Source: Pochonia chlamydosporia 170 | Taxonomy: Eukaryota; Ascomycota; Sordariomycetes; Hypocreales; Clavicipitaceae | DNA length: 64,000 nucleotides | Direction: 5' to 3' | Assembly (NCBI RefSeq): GCF_001653235.2 | Contig: NC_035796.1 | Location: forward strand, 1 to 64,000 | Shown: piece after piece, positions 36,433-48,757 of the stretch | Layout of the letters: the number at the start of each line of letters is the position of its first letter | Position numbering within the stretch: position 1 is the first letter of the stretch | Translations under genes and position numbers: made by a program | Notes under the pieces: model-generated | What the model saw: only the letters and a program-made list of their open reading frames with translations | Database searches by the model: none | Told to the model about the DNA's origin: nothing

Positions 36433-37752
36433 CACCGCTCCTGGGACCAGTGCGGCCCCCACTACCAGCACCGCTGTAAGTCATCGGTTCTCCATGGATT
36501 GATACAGGTACTACGATGGAGTGCTGACAGTTGGACCGTGTCCAGGTGCCTACCACCTACCACCGTTTCGTATTGGTTATGACGGCATCGTAGAACGAGG
36601 AAACTGGAGAGGCAAACAGTGGAGGATGCAGTTCGGAGGCTGAATAGCAGGATTGGATTGAGAGTGTGTGGTTATGGAGACGTTGTGGTATCGAGGCCAC
36701 TGTCGTTCCACTGTGTCTTGATATAGGTTTTTCCCTAGATGTTAGGTTTTCCCTATACTGGTCTGCGAATGCAAAGACTAAATTAGCTTCCGAAAGAGCA
36801 AAATCCTGTAACGCTGTCACGTTATGAAACTCATCGTTAACTAAGCTTTTTCTGCCAAATTCATTTGTTCCCGTTTCTCGTCTATCCTTTGTTTTTGCCC
36901 ATTACGCAGTAGAACCCCAAGATATTTAATACTCTCAGAATACTGCTGTTGCCATTTGCCACTCAGGGGGCAAAATGTTACAATCAACAGAGGCACCGTT
37001 GTCCGACAAGTACACTTCATAAGCGAAGTGTTGTCACGGTCAGACAGCAGCCTGGGCTGCCATGTTACTTCAGCCAAGTGTTTCAGCAAGTGTAACAAAC
37101 AAACTACGCTGACAGGCTGAATGACATCAGCCCAGCAACGTCGTCAGCGAGCTCTTTGTTACTGGCCGGCAATTCCTCATGCACTAACACTGTTTATCTG
37201 AATGTGGATTGACATGCCTAGGTCACATGATAAAAGCTGTCTGCAGGAGCACATTTTTAACCCCCTGTTCATATCTGGCGAACCTGGAGCAAAGAGGGTA
37301 ATAACGATATGATGTAAGACGTCAAAATTAAATTCTCTTTTTACTAACTGTACAATAGTTACCACATAATAGTAGTACTGTAGATCTACAAAGAAATTGA
37401 AGCAAAAGCAAACCAGAAAATCCGTTTACAAGTAAATGCTTTCATCTCATCTGGGGCCTTTCCGCCTTTAGTTGTGTTGGCCAATATTTATACCGTGAGC
37501 TAGCTGCCTTCTGTTATACTTTGTAACGTCTTTTGCATATTTCATTTTGTACCGTTAAAATACATCAATCACCACACTTCTAAACATACTTGAAACCCGT
37601 TTAGCTGTTTACTTGTATCCCCGCCGAAGAAGAAAAGCCACAAAATCATTTTGTGAAACCTATCTCTTGGCCACGCTCTATAGAGTATTGACAAAATAAT
37701 GTGCTTTCTTACTGATATAGACTTCTATAAGTTCGCAGTTGCAGCTTGTATG
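36433..37752. other. Intergenic, no supported gene
   Basis: Short frames only (for example 37098-36841 and 37365-37177, minus) without recognisable motifs. Confidence 0.5.
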
Positions 37753-38136
37753 CTAAAGTAACTGCGCCTTGACGGAAAGGATATCGCTCGCTAATGCGTC
37801 AAGCATACCACGCAACTGACGATTTAAATCTTCCACGGTGTATTTCTTCAACTCAAGATAGACAATTTTTTTACGTTTTCGTTCCCAAAACTTGCTAGAT
37901 GCAATGCGGCTTTAGCCTAGGCAGGCATTATCTTTATCGCTATCTTTGTCTTCCTTGCTGGCAAGGAGGAGGTCGAGAGTAGCCGGAGAGAAGTATTTTG
38001 AGCGCGACCGACAAGCCCGTTTAGGTTTCAAGTTCAGGACATTAGTTACGTCTGCAATGGTTTGTTGCAGTCGTCGTTTTCGCTTGGGGTTTGGATTTAG
38101 TTTTGAACTTAAAATTGGAGTTTCTTGCAGTAGGGT
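37753..38136 (-). pseudogene. Unidentified basic protein fragment with one in-frame stop
   Basis: A minus-strand frame of 128 codons is interrupted once by TAA near 37910, where CAA would keep it open. The first part is basic (NPNPKRKRRLQQTIADV and KPKRACRSRSKYF), then an acidic patch (KEDKDSDKD), then a helical part (KKYTVEDLNRQLRGMLDAL) ending SVKAQLL-stop. The upstream edge is a TAG that could be a lost CAG or a splice acceptor. This looks like the C-terminal piece of a degraded gene or transposon protein. Family not recognised. Confidence 0.4.
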
Positions 38137-40758
38137 CTAAGAAGTCCCAGTTGGTATCGAGCTGGTTACTTTAGGCTCGTGAACAGTATGAAGAATAGCC
38201 AGAGGCGACAAGTGACCATGGGCATGGTCCAGTTGCCCACAGTCATCCATCCAGATCGAATCTCCGCCAGAGCACGAGCCAGGAGAAGTTTTATAAAACG
38301 GAGTAGAAAACCCAGTGTTGTTTGACTCGAGAGAACACTCCCATAGCTCTCCTTGTCCCCAAGACGGGAAATCAACGGCACCCATAATGAAGTGGCTCGG
38401 TTGATGCTCGGTGCGAATGACCTCCATAACTCAACTGAAATATCCACAAGCTATAATTTGAAACTGGGACTAAAAGAGGTTGCAGGTAAAATAAAATAAG
38501 GATCGTAAACTCTCGACACAAAGGTAGCTTAGCACTATCCATGTATCCTTAGTCGTAGATATATAAGTTCCCAAAACGCCTAAGATGGTAAACAGACCTA
38601 AAATAACAAAATCCGCCCTCTAGGTAACACAGATTCTCATGTCCCATAAAGGCCGTTATAATTTCCTCGTCTCCCAAAGGACCCCGAACATAGGCACAAT
38701 ATGGCACCGTTAGCGTCGCCTCTAGATTGGATGGCACACCTTTTTCTTTTCTTTTCTTTAGATCCCCTATCACAAAAACCCACTTTCGCCACAGCAGACA
38801 CCAACAGGTAGTCCGTCATAGGTCAGCAGAGTGAGAAAACCCTCCAGCAAGGTGTTAACCATTAAGGAAACAACGCTTTTGATTCCCCCTTGTCCTCAAC
38901 CCTTAGTAGTGACGCGTCAGGACAAAGACTGTACTCTCTGTTGCTATTAGCAAAATTGCAATTCGTCAGAACCGGGGAAATGGCATCGCAATATCCGTGC
39001 AGCCCTGTACCTGCGTCCCGCTGTCACTGTAATCAGCTCGTACCCTTGAAAGAGCTCTTGGTTCTAATATACCTGCTTTTCTTATGCACAAACCACATGC
39101 CGTTTATTTATGCGATTCTGCCGTCGCTCAGCTAATAACAAAACCATGAGATGATCAAAACTGTGTGCAGTGCCGTGGCAGTTCGAGAGGTGCGGTCCGT
39201 TGGATAGTAATTGTTACGACCGTCAATCACCTCACTAGGATTAGCCATTATGAGAAGTTTTGTCAAACAGAATATGCCATCGATTGCAACTTTAGTGTTG
39301 CTAACTGTTAGGCGGCGGCGGGGGAGGCATGCCCACCAAAGTGGCAGAGGAGGGGTAATACAAGGCTGGTGCGAGAACATGTGCAAAAGCGGCTATGGTT
39401 AGCCACCTATGATGCATGAAGTGACTATGACCAGTGCCTTGGCAAATCAGCAGGACAGATGGTGAAGTTGGCATTCGGGAACGGCCGCAAGAATCCTTCG
39501 AAAGGGGAAAATATGCGGCACATTTGTAGGGGATACACGGGCATGACTTTTAGGCCTTCTGATGCCTTCTGATTCGTCTATTTCCACATTATCCCTAGGT
39601 ACTTCCGCATGAAGCTGGTGTGAAACCCTTAACAGCTCCCACAATATCAATTAATACCCCAAAACTACCTAGCTGGCAGGTTATACGGTAGGTTGAGGCC
39701 ATTTTGGCGTCTTAAACATTCCCCACGATAAGAGCGTCCTTGTCGACTTAAATATTTGAACTCTAGGCCTAGTTTCTATCCAAAAGCCCACATCGTAGAC
39801 TAGTTTGTGTTGTTAATCTATGTTGCTCCTAGATCTATGGCTCCTTAACTATTTGCCGTAGGGACTGTCTAAGTCTTGCCGCTAACGCTGATCCCGAGCC
39901 TCCAGAACAACCGCTCTTACACGGATGACGGTTCCATTCGAACGCTAGGATTGGCATCCACCGTTATGCACAGCGGTTGGCAGCAACCGCCGTTAAGGAA
40001 GCCCCGATAGTGGACACAGCTGCTGTGTTTAGTTAGGCCGCCGTTATAGCAGCGGCATGAATTGGATGCCCCTGTGCCACTCCACAGCTGACTTCGGCGG
40101 GTCATTCAGATTTGATTGGTGCGTTTACAAAGCCGAGATTCAACACCGGAGTCGGAATTACATCTGCAGGGCAGCCCCCGCTCAGAGCGGCTAGGCGATC
40201 GGTGGAGGGCAACTTTCGCAATGTAGCAGGGAGTGGGCGTGGCTACTTCTGCTTCAACTGGCGAAGGGTCTAGACTGTCAATCCCTGGTGAGAGCAATCC
40301 CTAGAATGTAGCCCTATAAAGCACTTCAGAAATACCCTCTGCGCTTATGCACAAGTAAATAGCTCAATGTGCGCCTGTCTATCGCTCATTGGTTCGCGTA
40401 CATAGCAGACTACAAGACCACCCTAGGCGACGAATACTAAGACCCATATCGGATGTATGCTACAGTATAGGTTGCCGTATATAACGAATAAATAATTATA
40501 GTACAGTATGCATGGTACTTATTTATTACTTAGTGGTTCGTTTTATATTTCAGGCTATAGGAGCACTCCATGAGACAAACGCCAAGACCTACGTCATGTC
40601 ACCGGCAAAGTTGGTCTTAGGCTGCAGGTGGTCGGCGCCGGGAACACCGGGAACTTACACTCTTTTCCCTGGGATCCCCTCTTTTAAGCTTGCGACACTC
40701 GCAAGTCGAAGTTCCACCGAGACTTATGAGGAATATCCTCAATAGACGCGCTGCAAAG
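38137..40758. other. Intergenic, no supported gene
   Basis: Several frames of 60-96 codons exist. The minus frames at 40297-40106 and 40105-39917 are notable only for the Cys-rich run SCRCYNGG..SSC..GGCCQPLC, which recalls small secreted proteins. No start, signal peptide or splice structure supports a gene. Confidence 0.45.
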
Positions 40759-40764
40759 TATAAA
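40759..40764 (+). promoter_or_regulatory. Candidate TATA box for the beta-galactosidase gene
   Basis: TATAAA within AAAGTATAAAATTC, about 80 bases before the ATG at 40842. Confidence 0.45.
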
Positions 40765-40841
40765 ATTCATCTAATTCCTAGCTTTACTTTATCATCAAGA
40801 CCATAGATTTCTAAGCTTAACTGTCCGGAGTTCCCACAAGC

Positions 40842-42844
40842 ATGGTAACAGCCTGCCTTATTTACTCCTTCGTCGCGGGGCTGCTGATCCAGGTGGCTGT
40901 AGCCAAGCCTTCCGACGGCTCGCTTGTCAAAGGCATTCTGGAAGGAGCCATTGGGGACTCCAAGAACATCTTAAAGGTAAACGGAGCTCGACCCTAGGAC
41001 TGAATACCATGGAAATACTTGGCTGATAAAACTTGCAGACCGTTCTGGCAGACGTTGCCGAAGCCAAGCCCAAGGGAAATTTCACTTACAACGACAAGGA
41101 GTTTCTCCTTAATGGCAAGCCGTTCCAGATTATTGGTGGACAGATAGATCCGCAGCGCGTTCCCCGCGCCTACTGGGCGGACCGACTCCAGAAGGCCAAA
41201 GGGATGGGCCTAAACACGATCTTCTCGTACGTCTTCTGGGATATGCTTGAGCCAGTCCAGGGCCACTGGGACTTTACTGGCGCAAATAACATTTCGGCGT
41301 GGTATGGGGAGATCCACAAAGCGGGTCTAAAGGCGGTGCTCCGGCCTGGCCCGTATGTTTGCGCCGAGCATGAGTGGGGCGGTTTCCCGGCCTGGCTAAG
41401 CCAGGTTCCTGGCATGCGCGTCCGGGCGAACAACAGGCCATTTCTGAATGCCAGCACAAGTTACATCCAGCGCCTTGCAGAGCAGTTAAAGACTGCGCAA
41501 ATCACACAGGGTGGACCGATCTTAATGGTCCAAGTTGAGAACGAGTACGGCAGTTATGAGGGTGACCACAAATATACGTCGGCTCTAGCAGACGTGTTTC
41601 GCGCAAATTTCCAAACACGGCTCTTAACCACCGATGGCGGCGGCAAGACATGGTTAAACGGGGGACATGTGCCCGGTGCCCTTGCCGCGACAAACGGCAA
41701 TCCCCACATCGGCCTGGATGCGATAAACAACTATGTAACCGACCCATCATGCAAAGGCCCTTTCCTGACTGGTGAGCACTACACCACGTGGTTCGACGGC
41801 TGGGGCGGCGGGCATCATCCCTGGGACGGCAACGACCCGAATACCTTAACTGACACCCTCGAGCAAACGAAATGGATGCTGTCCAACAACTACTCTTTCA
41901 GTTTCTACATGTTCCACGGCGGCACAAACTGGGGATACCAAAGCGCCGCCAAGGTTACAACTAGTTACGACTACGGGGCGCCACTTGATGAGGCAGGGCG
42001 ACCGAATGGGTTGTATACGAAGTTGCGCGACCTGATCGCCGAGTACGTTCCAGCAGGATCCATCACGGACATTCCCTCATCCCCCCCCTTAATGAAAGTT
42101 TCTGACTTCACACTTACTCCTGTGATGGGACTTTTTGATCATCTCATCAACCCTACCATCTCTAGCTCGCCAATGACGATGGATGCCGTTGGCCAGCAAT
42201 CCGGATACATACTGTATGAGTACAAATCGTCGGCAAAGTTCTCTGGCATAGTACGGCCAGGGGACCGGCCGCGGGACAGAGTTGTCGTCTACGTGAACGG
42301 CGTCAAGAAGGGCGTCGGAGCCGATGTCAGTGTCACGATTAAACCCGGCGATGAACTTTGGCTCTTCGTCGAGAACCTTGGCCGCGACAACTATGAGTCT
42401 ACAATGGGACAACCTGGTTCTGTCTTGGTGGACCAGGAAAAAGGCATTAAAGGGGACGTTACCGTCGGCGGCGTCAAGATTAACGGCTGGAACACCTACT
42501 CGTATCCGCTAGCTAGCCCGCCGGAGCTGCCTCCTACCACTTCAAAGCGGTCAGTTTCTGAAAGCGACATGCCGGTGTTCTACCGCGGTTCTTTCAACAC
42601 CACGAAATCGGGCCTTGCAGCCGACACATTCTTAGAGTTAACCAACGGGACCAAAGGCGTGGTATGGATTAATGGCTTTAACCTGGGCCGCTACTGGAAG
42701 ATTGGCCCGCAAAAGCAGTTATTTGTGCCAGGGGCGATTCTTAACTCAGACAAACCGAACCAGGTGGTTGTGCTTGAGTTGGAACCCGGAATGAGTAGCA
42801 TGGTTGCCAAGGGTGTGTCGTCCCGAACGTGGGGCAAAGTGTGA
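40842..42844 (+). CDS. Secreted beta-galactosidase, glycoside hydrolase family 35
   Basis: Exon 1 (40842-40976) encodes the signal peptide MVTACLIYSFVAGLLIQVAVA. A 62-base intron follows, and exon 2 (41039-42844) carries the rest, 646 residues in total. The enzyme releases terminal beta-galactose from galactosides outside the cell. GH35 marks are the start KEFLLNGKPFQIIGGQIDPQRVP, the acid/base Glu about 214 in QVENEYGSYEGD, the probable nucleophile Glu about 291 in LTGEHYTTWFDGWGG, and FYMFHGGTNWGY. The C-terminal half contains the beta-sandwich regions with VWINGFNLGRYWKIGPQ. The length is near that of the compact, lysosomal-type GH35 enzymes and shorter than the roughly 1000-residue LacA enzymes of Aspergillus. 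Codon use is GC-rich at third positions and the gene is intact. Confidence 0.93.
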
Positions 42845-45417
42845 TATCCGGATGGCTTACAGGGGATGCGTGTCCTGTAGATGGAATCTGGCACTCATTT
42901 GCAAGCGGTTTCCTCGTCACTTTCAGTCGCGTAAAGCAGGCTGATTTTCATGAAGAGTAGTAGCACCTTCTGGTATCTGCCGCGGGCTACGCCCGATGCT
43001 ACGGGTCGGCTATACCAGGCCCAAACCTCAGTGATGCACACCCGCTCGGTCATGTAGTTAGTTTAATTTCGTCTAAGTTACCACTAGGCTACTTGGGAAT
43101 ACGAGCTCGAGGCCCGCGCGAAGCTTGCTTTCTTTTTTTCCTTAGCTTTAGACAGTGATGGATACCCATTCTATGAAACTGAATCTGAGATGAGTTTCGG
43201 TTTCATGAAATGAATGTCAGTCCAGTTCCAGTTCCATATACACAGCCTACCTCCTCGACCCAAGCTGCCATATGCCCAAACTCCTAAGCATTGGACATGA
43301 CATACCACGTGCAGGGACCGGCCTGTCTTCCGTAAATAGTTTACCTTGGTAGCATCTCTGATTTTCAGAATCAACACATTTCGATTTCCCTCGATATATA
43401 CATCTGTTCTGCTGTGACCCTCTAGAAATATCGTTCCGTTCCCTGAAACGAATTGGCCGTCGCCAGCCGACTTGCAACCGTCAACAGGTTTTACTCCACA
43501 ACAATTTCCCATGCCATTGTCACCAATTGGTAGCGCAATTGTGTGATCACACTGGGTTCTTTTGATTCCGACCTCCATTGTCCTTAACCTCAGAGTTTGG
43601 TGTAAAGTCTGCCGCAGTTCCGGTCTTTGATTGGTTCTCATGGTAACCATCAGCGTCTTTTTCTTCGACGCATTATACCGATGGGTTGAATGCAGGTCAC
43701 TGGCTAATGTTTGGGACTGTCCATACCAGACGGATGCTGGACTGAAGAAGCCCACTTGCTTTTCGCAAGAGCAGCTAGGGGTTGTTCTTCATCATCTCCC
43801 TTTTGTTGATACTATTCGAGCTAACTAATTTCAAGCATACTCGGCCCTCGTGGGGGTTCTTCTCGCTGTACTCTCTTGGACGTTTCTCCGTAAACTGCAG
43901 TCTCAAAACGAGAAAAGATCGGAATTGTAGTGTCTATAAGCATGGGAGCAATATTTGTTGTCTCCCTCTTTTCGCGTCTAGAAAACCTGCAGACCCGGAC
44001 TTCTCCTGTAAGTACACACTAAAGTTACATATGATTCCTCTGTCGTGATTCTACACCATTCTAGTCTAAACAATACCCTTTACTACGTGGACTACGACGA
44101 GGCGTCCGTCGCCGTGATCGCGGTGTTAATTCCGGTGTTTTGGGTTCTATAAAGAGCAACTAAATTACGCAAATGTCTTTTCTGTAGGAAGCAGTTTTGT
44201 AAGAAGACCATGTTAAACCCTGGCAGCAGTATCCAAGACCCCGAGAATGTGCAGATTGGACGACATCTAGACGACGGGAGTAATACAGTAATTCTGAAGT
44301 AATTTATGTCGGGTATGCACCGCATCCTGTGAACAGACGAGAGTATTGTCAAGTATTAGGAGAACAGAGAAAGTATACGCAATATAAAATAAAAGTTGTG
44401 TAAATGTAATTGTATGGGTTATTAAACTGGCAACAGGGGCTGCCGCAGGCTGCCACCGCCCTGGTCGAAAAGGAATTTGACTAATTTCCAAAATACGGAA
44501 ACCTATTAAGCCTCTACGAACATACCCTTAGAGTCCACATAAATCGCACTCTGAATTATTTCCTTTAGCTTGCTTATATTAATATATCCTTTTGCAGCCG
44601 TCAACTGCGCATCAAGGAAGGCTAAAGATGAAGCAGCACTATGATCGTTAGATCCCTTGAACTTTGACTACATATTCCACACGACATACCCAAATTGAGG
44701 ACGATAAGTCTGCAAAGTAAGCGCAGAGCCAGCTGTGGTGTGCGAATGCTTTCTCCGTTCATGGTCGAACTGAAACGAGCCTCATTTTACCGCCTGTAAA
44801 TGGTGGAAGAAGGCTCGTACTGGACGCGGATGTGAACAGCAGCTCCCCGGCTGACCTGAAAACAATAATTTGGGCTAACCAATGGACTGTGTATTAACGA
44901 ATAACTAGTTAGCTAATTTTGTCTAGTGGCATATCATGTCTGCTAAACCTGCTCAGCCTGCCATCCTGATATCATCCCTGCTAATCCCTGTTATCCGATA
45001 TCATATGAGAATAGTGTGTTATCTTGATATCAAGTTAATTTATCATAGGGGACATGATATTAGGATAGGCATGTCCGGCTTACCCCGTCTAAATATGGCA
45101 GGTAGGCGTATTAATAGGGAAGGTCAGCCGGGAAAGAGACTGGAATCGCCATTTCGCTTGCTTCTGGTGCATCGAATTGACGGGGAAGGAAGCAGGTCAT
45201 ACGGCAGGCGGCAATGATAGAGGATAGATGCTTGTAGGCTTATGCTGGGATAGAAGTACTTCCGTTGCAGCACCATTAACTGGGGCTGTAAACATACGCG
45301 TCTTATCACCTCAGAATAGGCAGGTAGACGTACATTTTGAGAGGGCCACTATCACGCAATAGTATCACCACAATATAGCGCCATGTTATCATTACAAGCC
45401 GTAATTATTCCCAAACT
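42845..45417. other. Intergenic, one uncertain minus-strand frame
   Basis: A 194-codon minus frame (43755-43171) includes GNCCGVKPVDGCKSAGDG and GTIFLEGHSRTDVYIEG but lacks a signal peptide and a known domain, so it is not called as a gene. The segment 44930-45110 contains repeated GATATCAT/ATGATAT words in both orientations, perhaps a small degenerate inverted-repeat element. Confidence 0.45.
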
Positions 45418-45426
45418 TATAAAAGG
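45418..45426 (+). promoter_or_regulatory. Candidate TATA box for the aspartic protease gene
   Basis: TATAAAAGG about 130 bases upstream of the ATG at 45550. Confidence 0.5.
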
Positions 45427-45549
45427 CTTGTTTACGTCCATCTAAAATCGTAAAGTCTTCTATAATTCAAGTAAATTCTCTACCAGTCTTTCAATAAAGA
45501 TCCGTCAGAATCTTTCTTCCCTAGCGTACCGCTTTACATATTCTCTAAA

Positions 45550-46748
45550 ATGCCTTCGCTCGGATTTCTCCTCACATACGCCTCATTCGCTGGAGCTCTT
45601 GCCGTCCCTGCCCCGGCTACCTTTCAGTGACGGAACCAGTTCACAATCAACGTTAAGTACAACAACAACTACAAACACAGGCCTTACCCTTCCAATGGTG
45701 CCATGCGAAGAGACATCGGCAACGGATCTACCACCGCCCATAACAGCGCCACCCGCCCTGATGCCGAGTACTACGCCGAGATCCTCGTCGGAACCCCCCC
45801 TCAGACAATCAACTTGCTGTTCGATACCGGATCCAGTGACCTGTGGCTCTTTGGCGCCGACGTTCGTGGGTCTATTGATGCGGGTCAGCAGAAATGGAAC
45901 CAAGCTGCCAGCAGCACGGCTAAGCTAATCAAGAATGGCAAGTGGTCCATCAATTATGCAGACGGATCAGGCGGCAAGGGTACCATCTACAGCGATACCA
46001 TCTCTGTTGCAGGTGTGAAGGTCGACGGCCAAGGTGTCGAATATGCCACAGACGTCTATCCTATGAGCAACGGTGGTAATATTCTCGGCAGCCCCGTCTC
46101 TGGTATTGTAGGCTTCGGTTTTGACAGCATTAACTCTGCTTCACCCAAGCAGCAGACCCTCTTCTCCAACATGAAGAGGCATCTTACGAAGCCTCTTTTC
46201 ACTGTAGACCTGAAACACAAAGCCGGTTTGTTATCCTATTGAGATTTTGTCTTTCCTTTGTTAACACTTTTATTTCAGATGGAACTTTTGGCTTCGGCTT
46301 CATTGAAGACTCCAGATATACTGGCAATATCACCTATTCCAACGTCGACTCCAGCGGCGGCTTCTGGCGCTGGACCTCCAACGGCTATGCCGTTGGCGAC
46401 GGCGATTTTGTGTCTTTGAACATGACGGGCATCACCGATACTGGCGGCTCAAGACTCAAGGTCCCTACCGAGGCATTTAACGCCTACACCAGCGCAATCG
46501 CTAACTACACTGACTCCTTTGCCTGCGACACCAAGCTGCCCGACTTTTATTTCGGAGCCGGTGGCGACACCAAGATCAAGGTCGATGGTGAATACATTAA
46601 GGAAAAGTATGATGATGGAACCTGCGGTCTGAAAATGGGAGACGGTGGCAACAGTGCCACCTTTGGCTCTCCTGCTATGGCTGGTGCATTTGTCGTTTTT
46701 GAGAACGGTGACGATGGACCTCGCATTGGCTGGGCCATCTCCAAATAA
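45550..46748 (+). pseudogene. Pepsin-like aspartic protease with an in-frame TGA in the propeptide
   Basis: Two exons (45550-46225, 46279-46748) give 381 codons of an endothiapepsin-type secreted protease. MPSLGFLLTYASFAGALAVPAPA is a signal peptide. Codon 27 (45628-45630) is TGA, and the same frame continues without a break into the propeptide (NQFTINVKYNN) and mature enzyme. The catalytic Asp92 is in FDTGSSDLW and Asp279 in ITDTGGS. A Tyr-flap-like NYADGSGGKG and a Cys pair (FACD.. and GTCGLK) are also present. Everything after the stop is well preserved, so inactivation is recent, the base is a sequencing error, or the codon is read through. No in-frame intron of credible length can remove the TGA, because the only AG before it would leave an intron under 30 bases. 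Type chosen conservatively. Confidence 0.85.
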
Positions 46749-47654
46749 GACCATAGCTTAACGTATTAGGACCAGCCTAATAACGTACATAATATGATTA
46801 ACAAATAACAACTCCCAAGGCTATAATTATTGTGGCGTGAGTTAACTGCCACTTGCCAGCAGCGTAACAACTTCTTAATCCTCCTGAGCCTCGTGTCCTT
46901 TTTGTCAGCCTTAATAGGCCGCAACAACCTATAGTCTTCGGACCTCTGCCGTGAACTCCACGTAATTAATTCGCTCAGTCATGCGCTTAGCTACGCCTTT
47001 ATGAGAGGAACCACTAGAGGATTGCTCTTGCCTAGATCTTACTATAATAGTTCAAGCCTCTGCAGCGAAATACCGGATGTAGCCGTAGAAGGGAGTTGTG
47101 CATCCCAGGATATCAACGGGAGCTACATTTCCCACTTCCCTCTTACTAACACAACAGCTGCTGCAGCTATCTTCTAATATCCAATTTTCCTTTCCTTTCT
47201 CTCAAATAGTATAATTTCGTTACAGTGTTGCTTTTTCTTCCCAGTAGCTCAATTCAAGCAAAAGTTTCTCTATCAACGGTATTTATACCTATTCTAGTAC
47301 AGGAGTTTGAGTTTTTCTCACTAAAGATAACTAGACCACGCCATGGCCGAAGCATACGAGATTGCCAGAGCAGCCCCACAACCGCCCGCCTGACCGCAAC
47401 GCGTAATATCGTATAATGTGGAGTGAATAGAGTGACTTTAGTGTCCCAGTAAGATTATGACAGATAGTCCCTTCTGTTGTTAGATACTCCCTCCTCTCTC
47501 CTCAATTTCTGCAATAAAGTTATTGCCTGTTCTGTTGGTGTCGTGGGCGAATATGAGGCGCGAGGCGAGGATGTCGATACTATTAATATCTCTATATTAG
47601 CAAGCTCTATAGACTATTAACATGCAGGCATGTAGAAAACAGAGGATAAACTCA
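46749..47654. other. Intergenic between convergent genes
   Basis: 3' flanks of the protease (+) and the membrane protein (-). No supported gene. Confidence 0.5.
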
Positions 47655-48757
47655 CTACATAACGACAGGGAACAGACACTCTACCGTATATATAAACCCA
47701 TCAACATCGCCTGCTAACCCTACCTGACCAACTTGGGTCTCGACTGCTGTGCTCAAGGTACGACCAATGCCGATAAATGCCATCGTGGCGAGGCGGATCT
47801 CAGTGCTACTCATCAGATAGCGATACAGCTTTCCCGCCGTTAATGGCGACGATAGCGACGCCCCGAGCACCTTGCGAAAATTCTTTATCAATAATGCTGC
47901 GCTTACAAACTCTATAATTGCGATGGTTAAGTAGTAAACTATAAGTAACGGCTTTATTGTGTCCATGGCCAAAGCCGGGGAGCCCAGAAAATATCCTACG
48001 CTAAGCACGGTATGGATGACGTGAATGACAAAGACGACGAGCATTAGCACCCAGAAAAGAAGTCGGAAGAATCTGCGTTCGCGGCCACAGAGGATATTCT
48101 TTAGGACCACATAGCTATAAAAAGGGAGTCCGGCTTCTTGAACCTAAGGAATTGGGTAATGCCAATGTGTTAGTTGGATGCGAAACAGCCGGAAGGGCTT
48201 CTGTTAGGGACAAGACAGGGTGTGCGGTTTTAGGCTTGCCTTGCGTGCGACGCTACTTTTTTGTGCTCAGGGAGGGATAAGTAATAGTATATGGAGACGG
48301 ACGGGTTGAGAACGGCGGAAAATGAAGAAATGTGTAGGTCTCTCCTTCTGCGCCGCATTGTCACAACTGGTGGCAAACGACCGCAGGGTTAAATATAGAG
48401 GCAAAAAACGATTCAGAGAACATTGAAAAGAGGGGCATTTTCCCAGCGCCCGCGCCTTGGCAAACCCGTGAATCTCGTCCCAATGACACTTACCAGGTAA
48501 GTAAGACCCCCAAAGCCAGCAGCGACGGCCTGGTTAACAGGGGCGTGCACGGCGGTAAAGGTGACATAGTACGACAAAGCGCTACTGACGCAAACTGCAA
48601 TAGAGCCGACTATTGGCACTAGGATGAGAACCGAAACCTCGCCTACAATGCCAGCGACCATAAACCCCACAAGGACATTGTGGAGCCCGATAGCGCTCTG
48701 GATCCCCTGTGTTGTGTAGAAGAATCGTGGTGTTAAAAGGTCTGTATTTGATGTCAT
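47655..48757 (-). CDS. Multi-pass membrane protein of unknown function
   Basis: Exon 1 (48757-48494) and exon 2 (48143-47655) join in phase 0 across a 350-base intron, long for this window, with GTAAGT donor and CCTTAG acceptor. The 250-residue product has about six to seven hydrophobic segments, such as LVGFMVAGIVGEVSVLILVPIVG, LLFWVLMLVVFVIHVIH and LLIVYYLTIAIIEFVSAALL shown here only in part. There is no cleavable signal peptide and a basic loop (GRERRFFR) lies between segments. The overall plan resembles small integral membrane proteins annotated as hypothetical in ascomycetes. I do not recognise a named family. The intron is inferred, and if it is wrong the two exons would be separate pieces. 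Confidence 0.65.

Noticed and set aside
43171..43755. 194-codon minus-strand frame as a gene
   Set aside because: No signal peptide or known domain despite a short Cys/Gly-rich part, and an atypical N-terminus. Left as unsupported.
45608..45631. Intron removing the TGA in the aspartic protease
   Set aside because: The only GT..AG pair there would define an intron of about 24 bases, below any known fungal minimum, and it would not excise the TGA.
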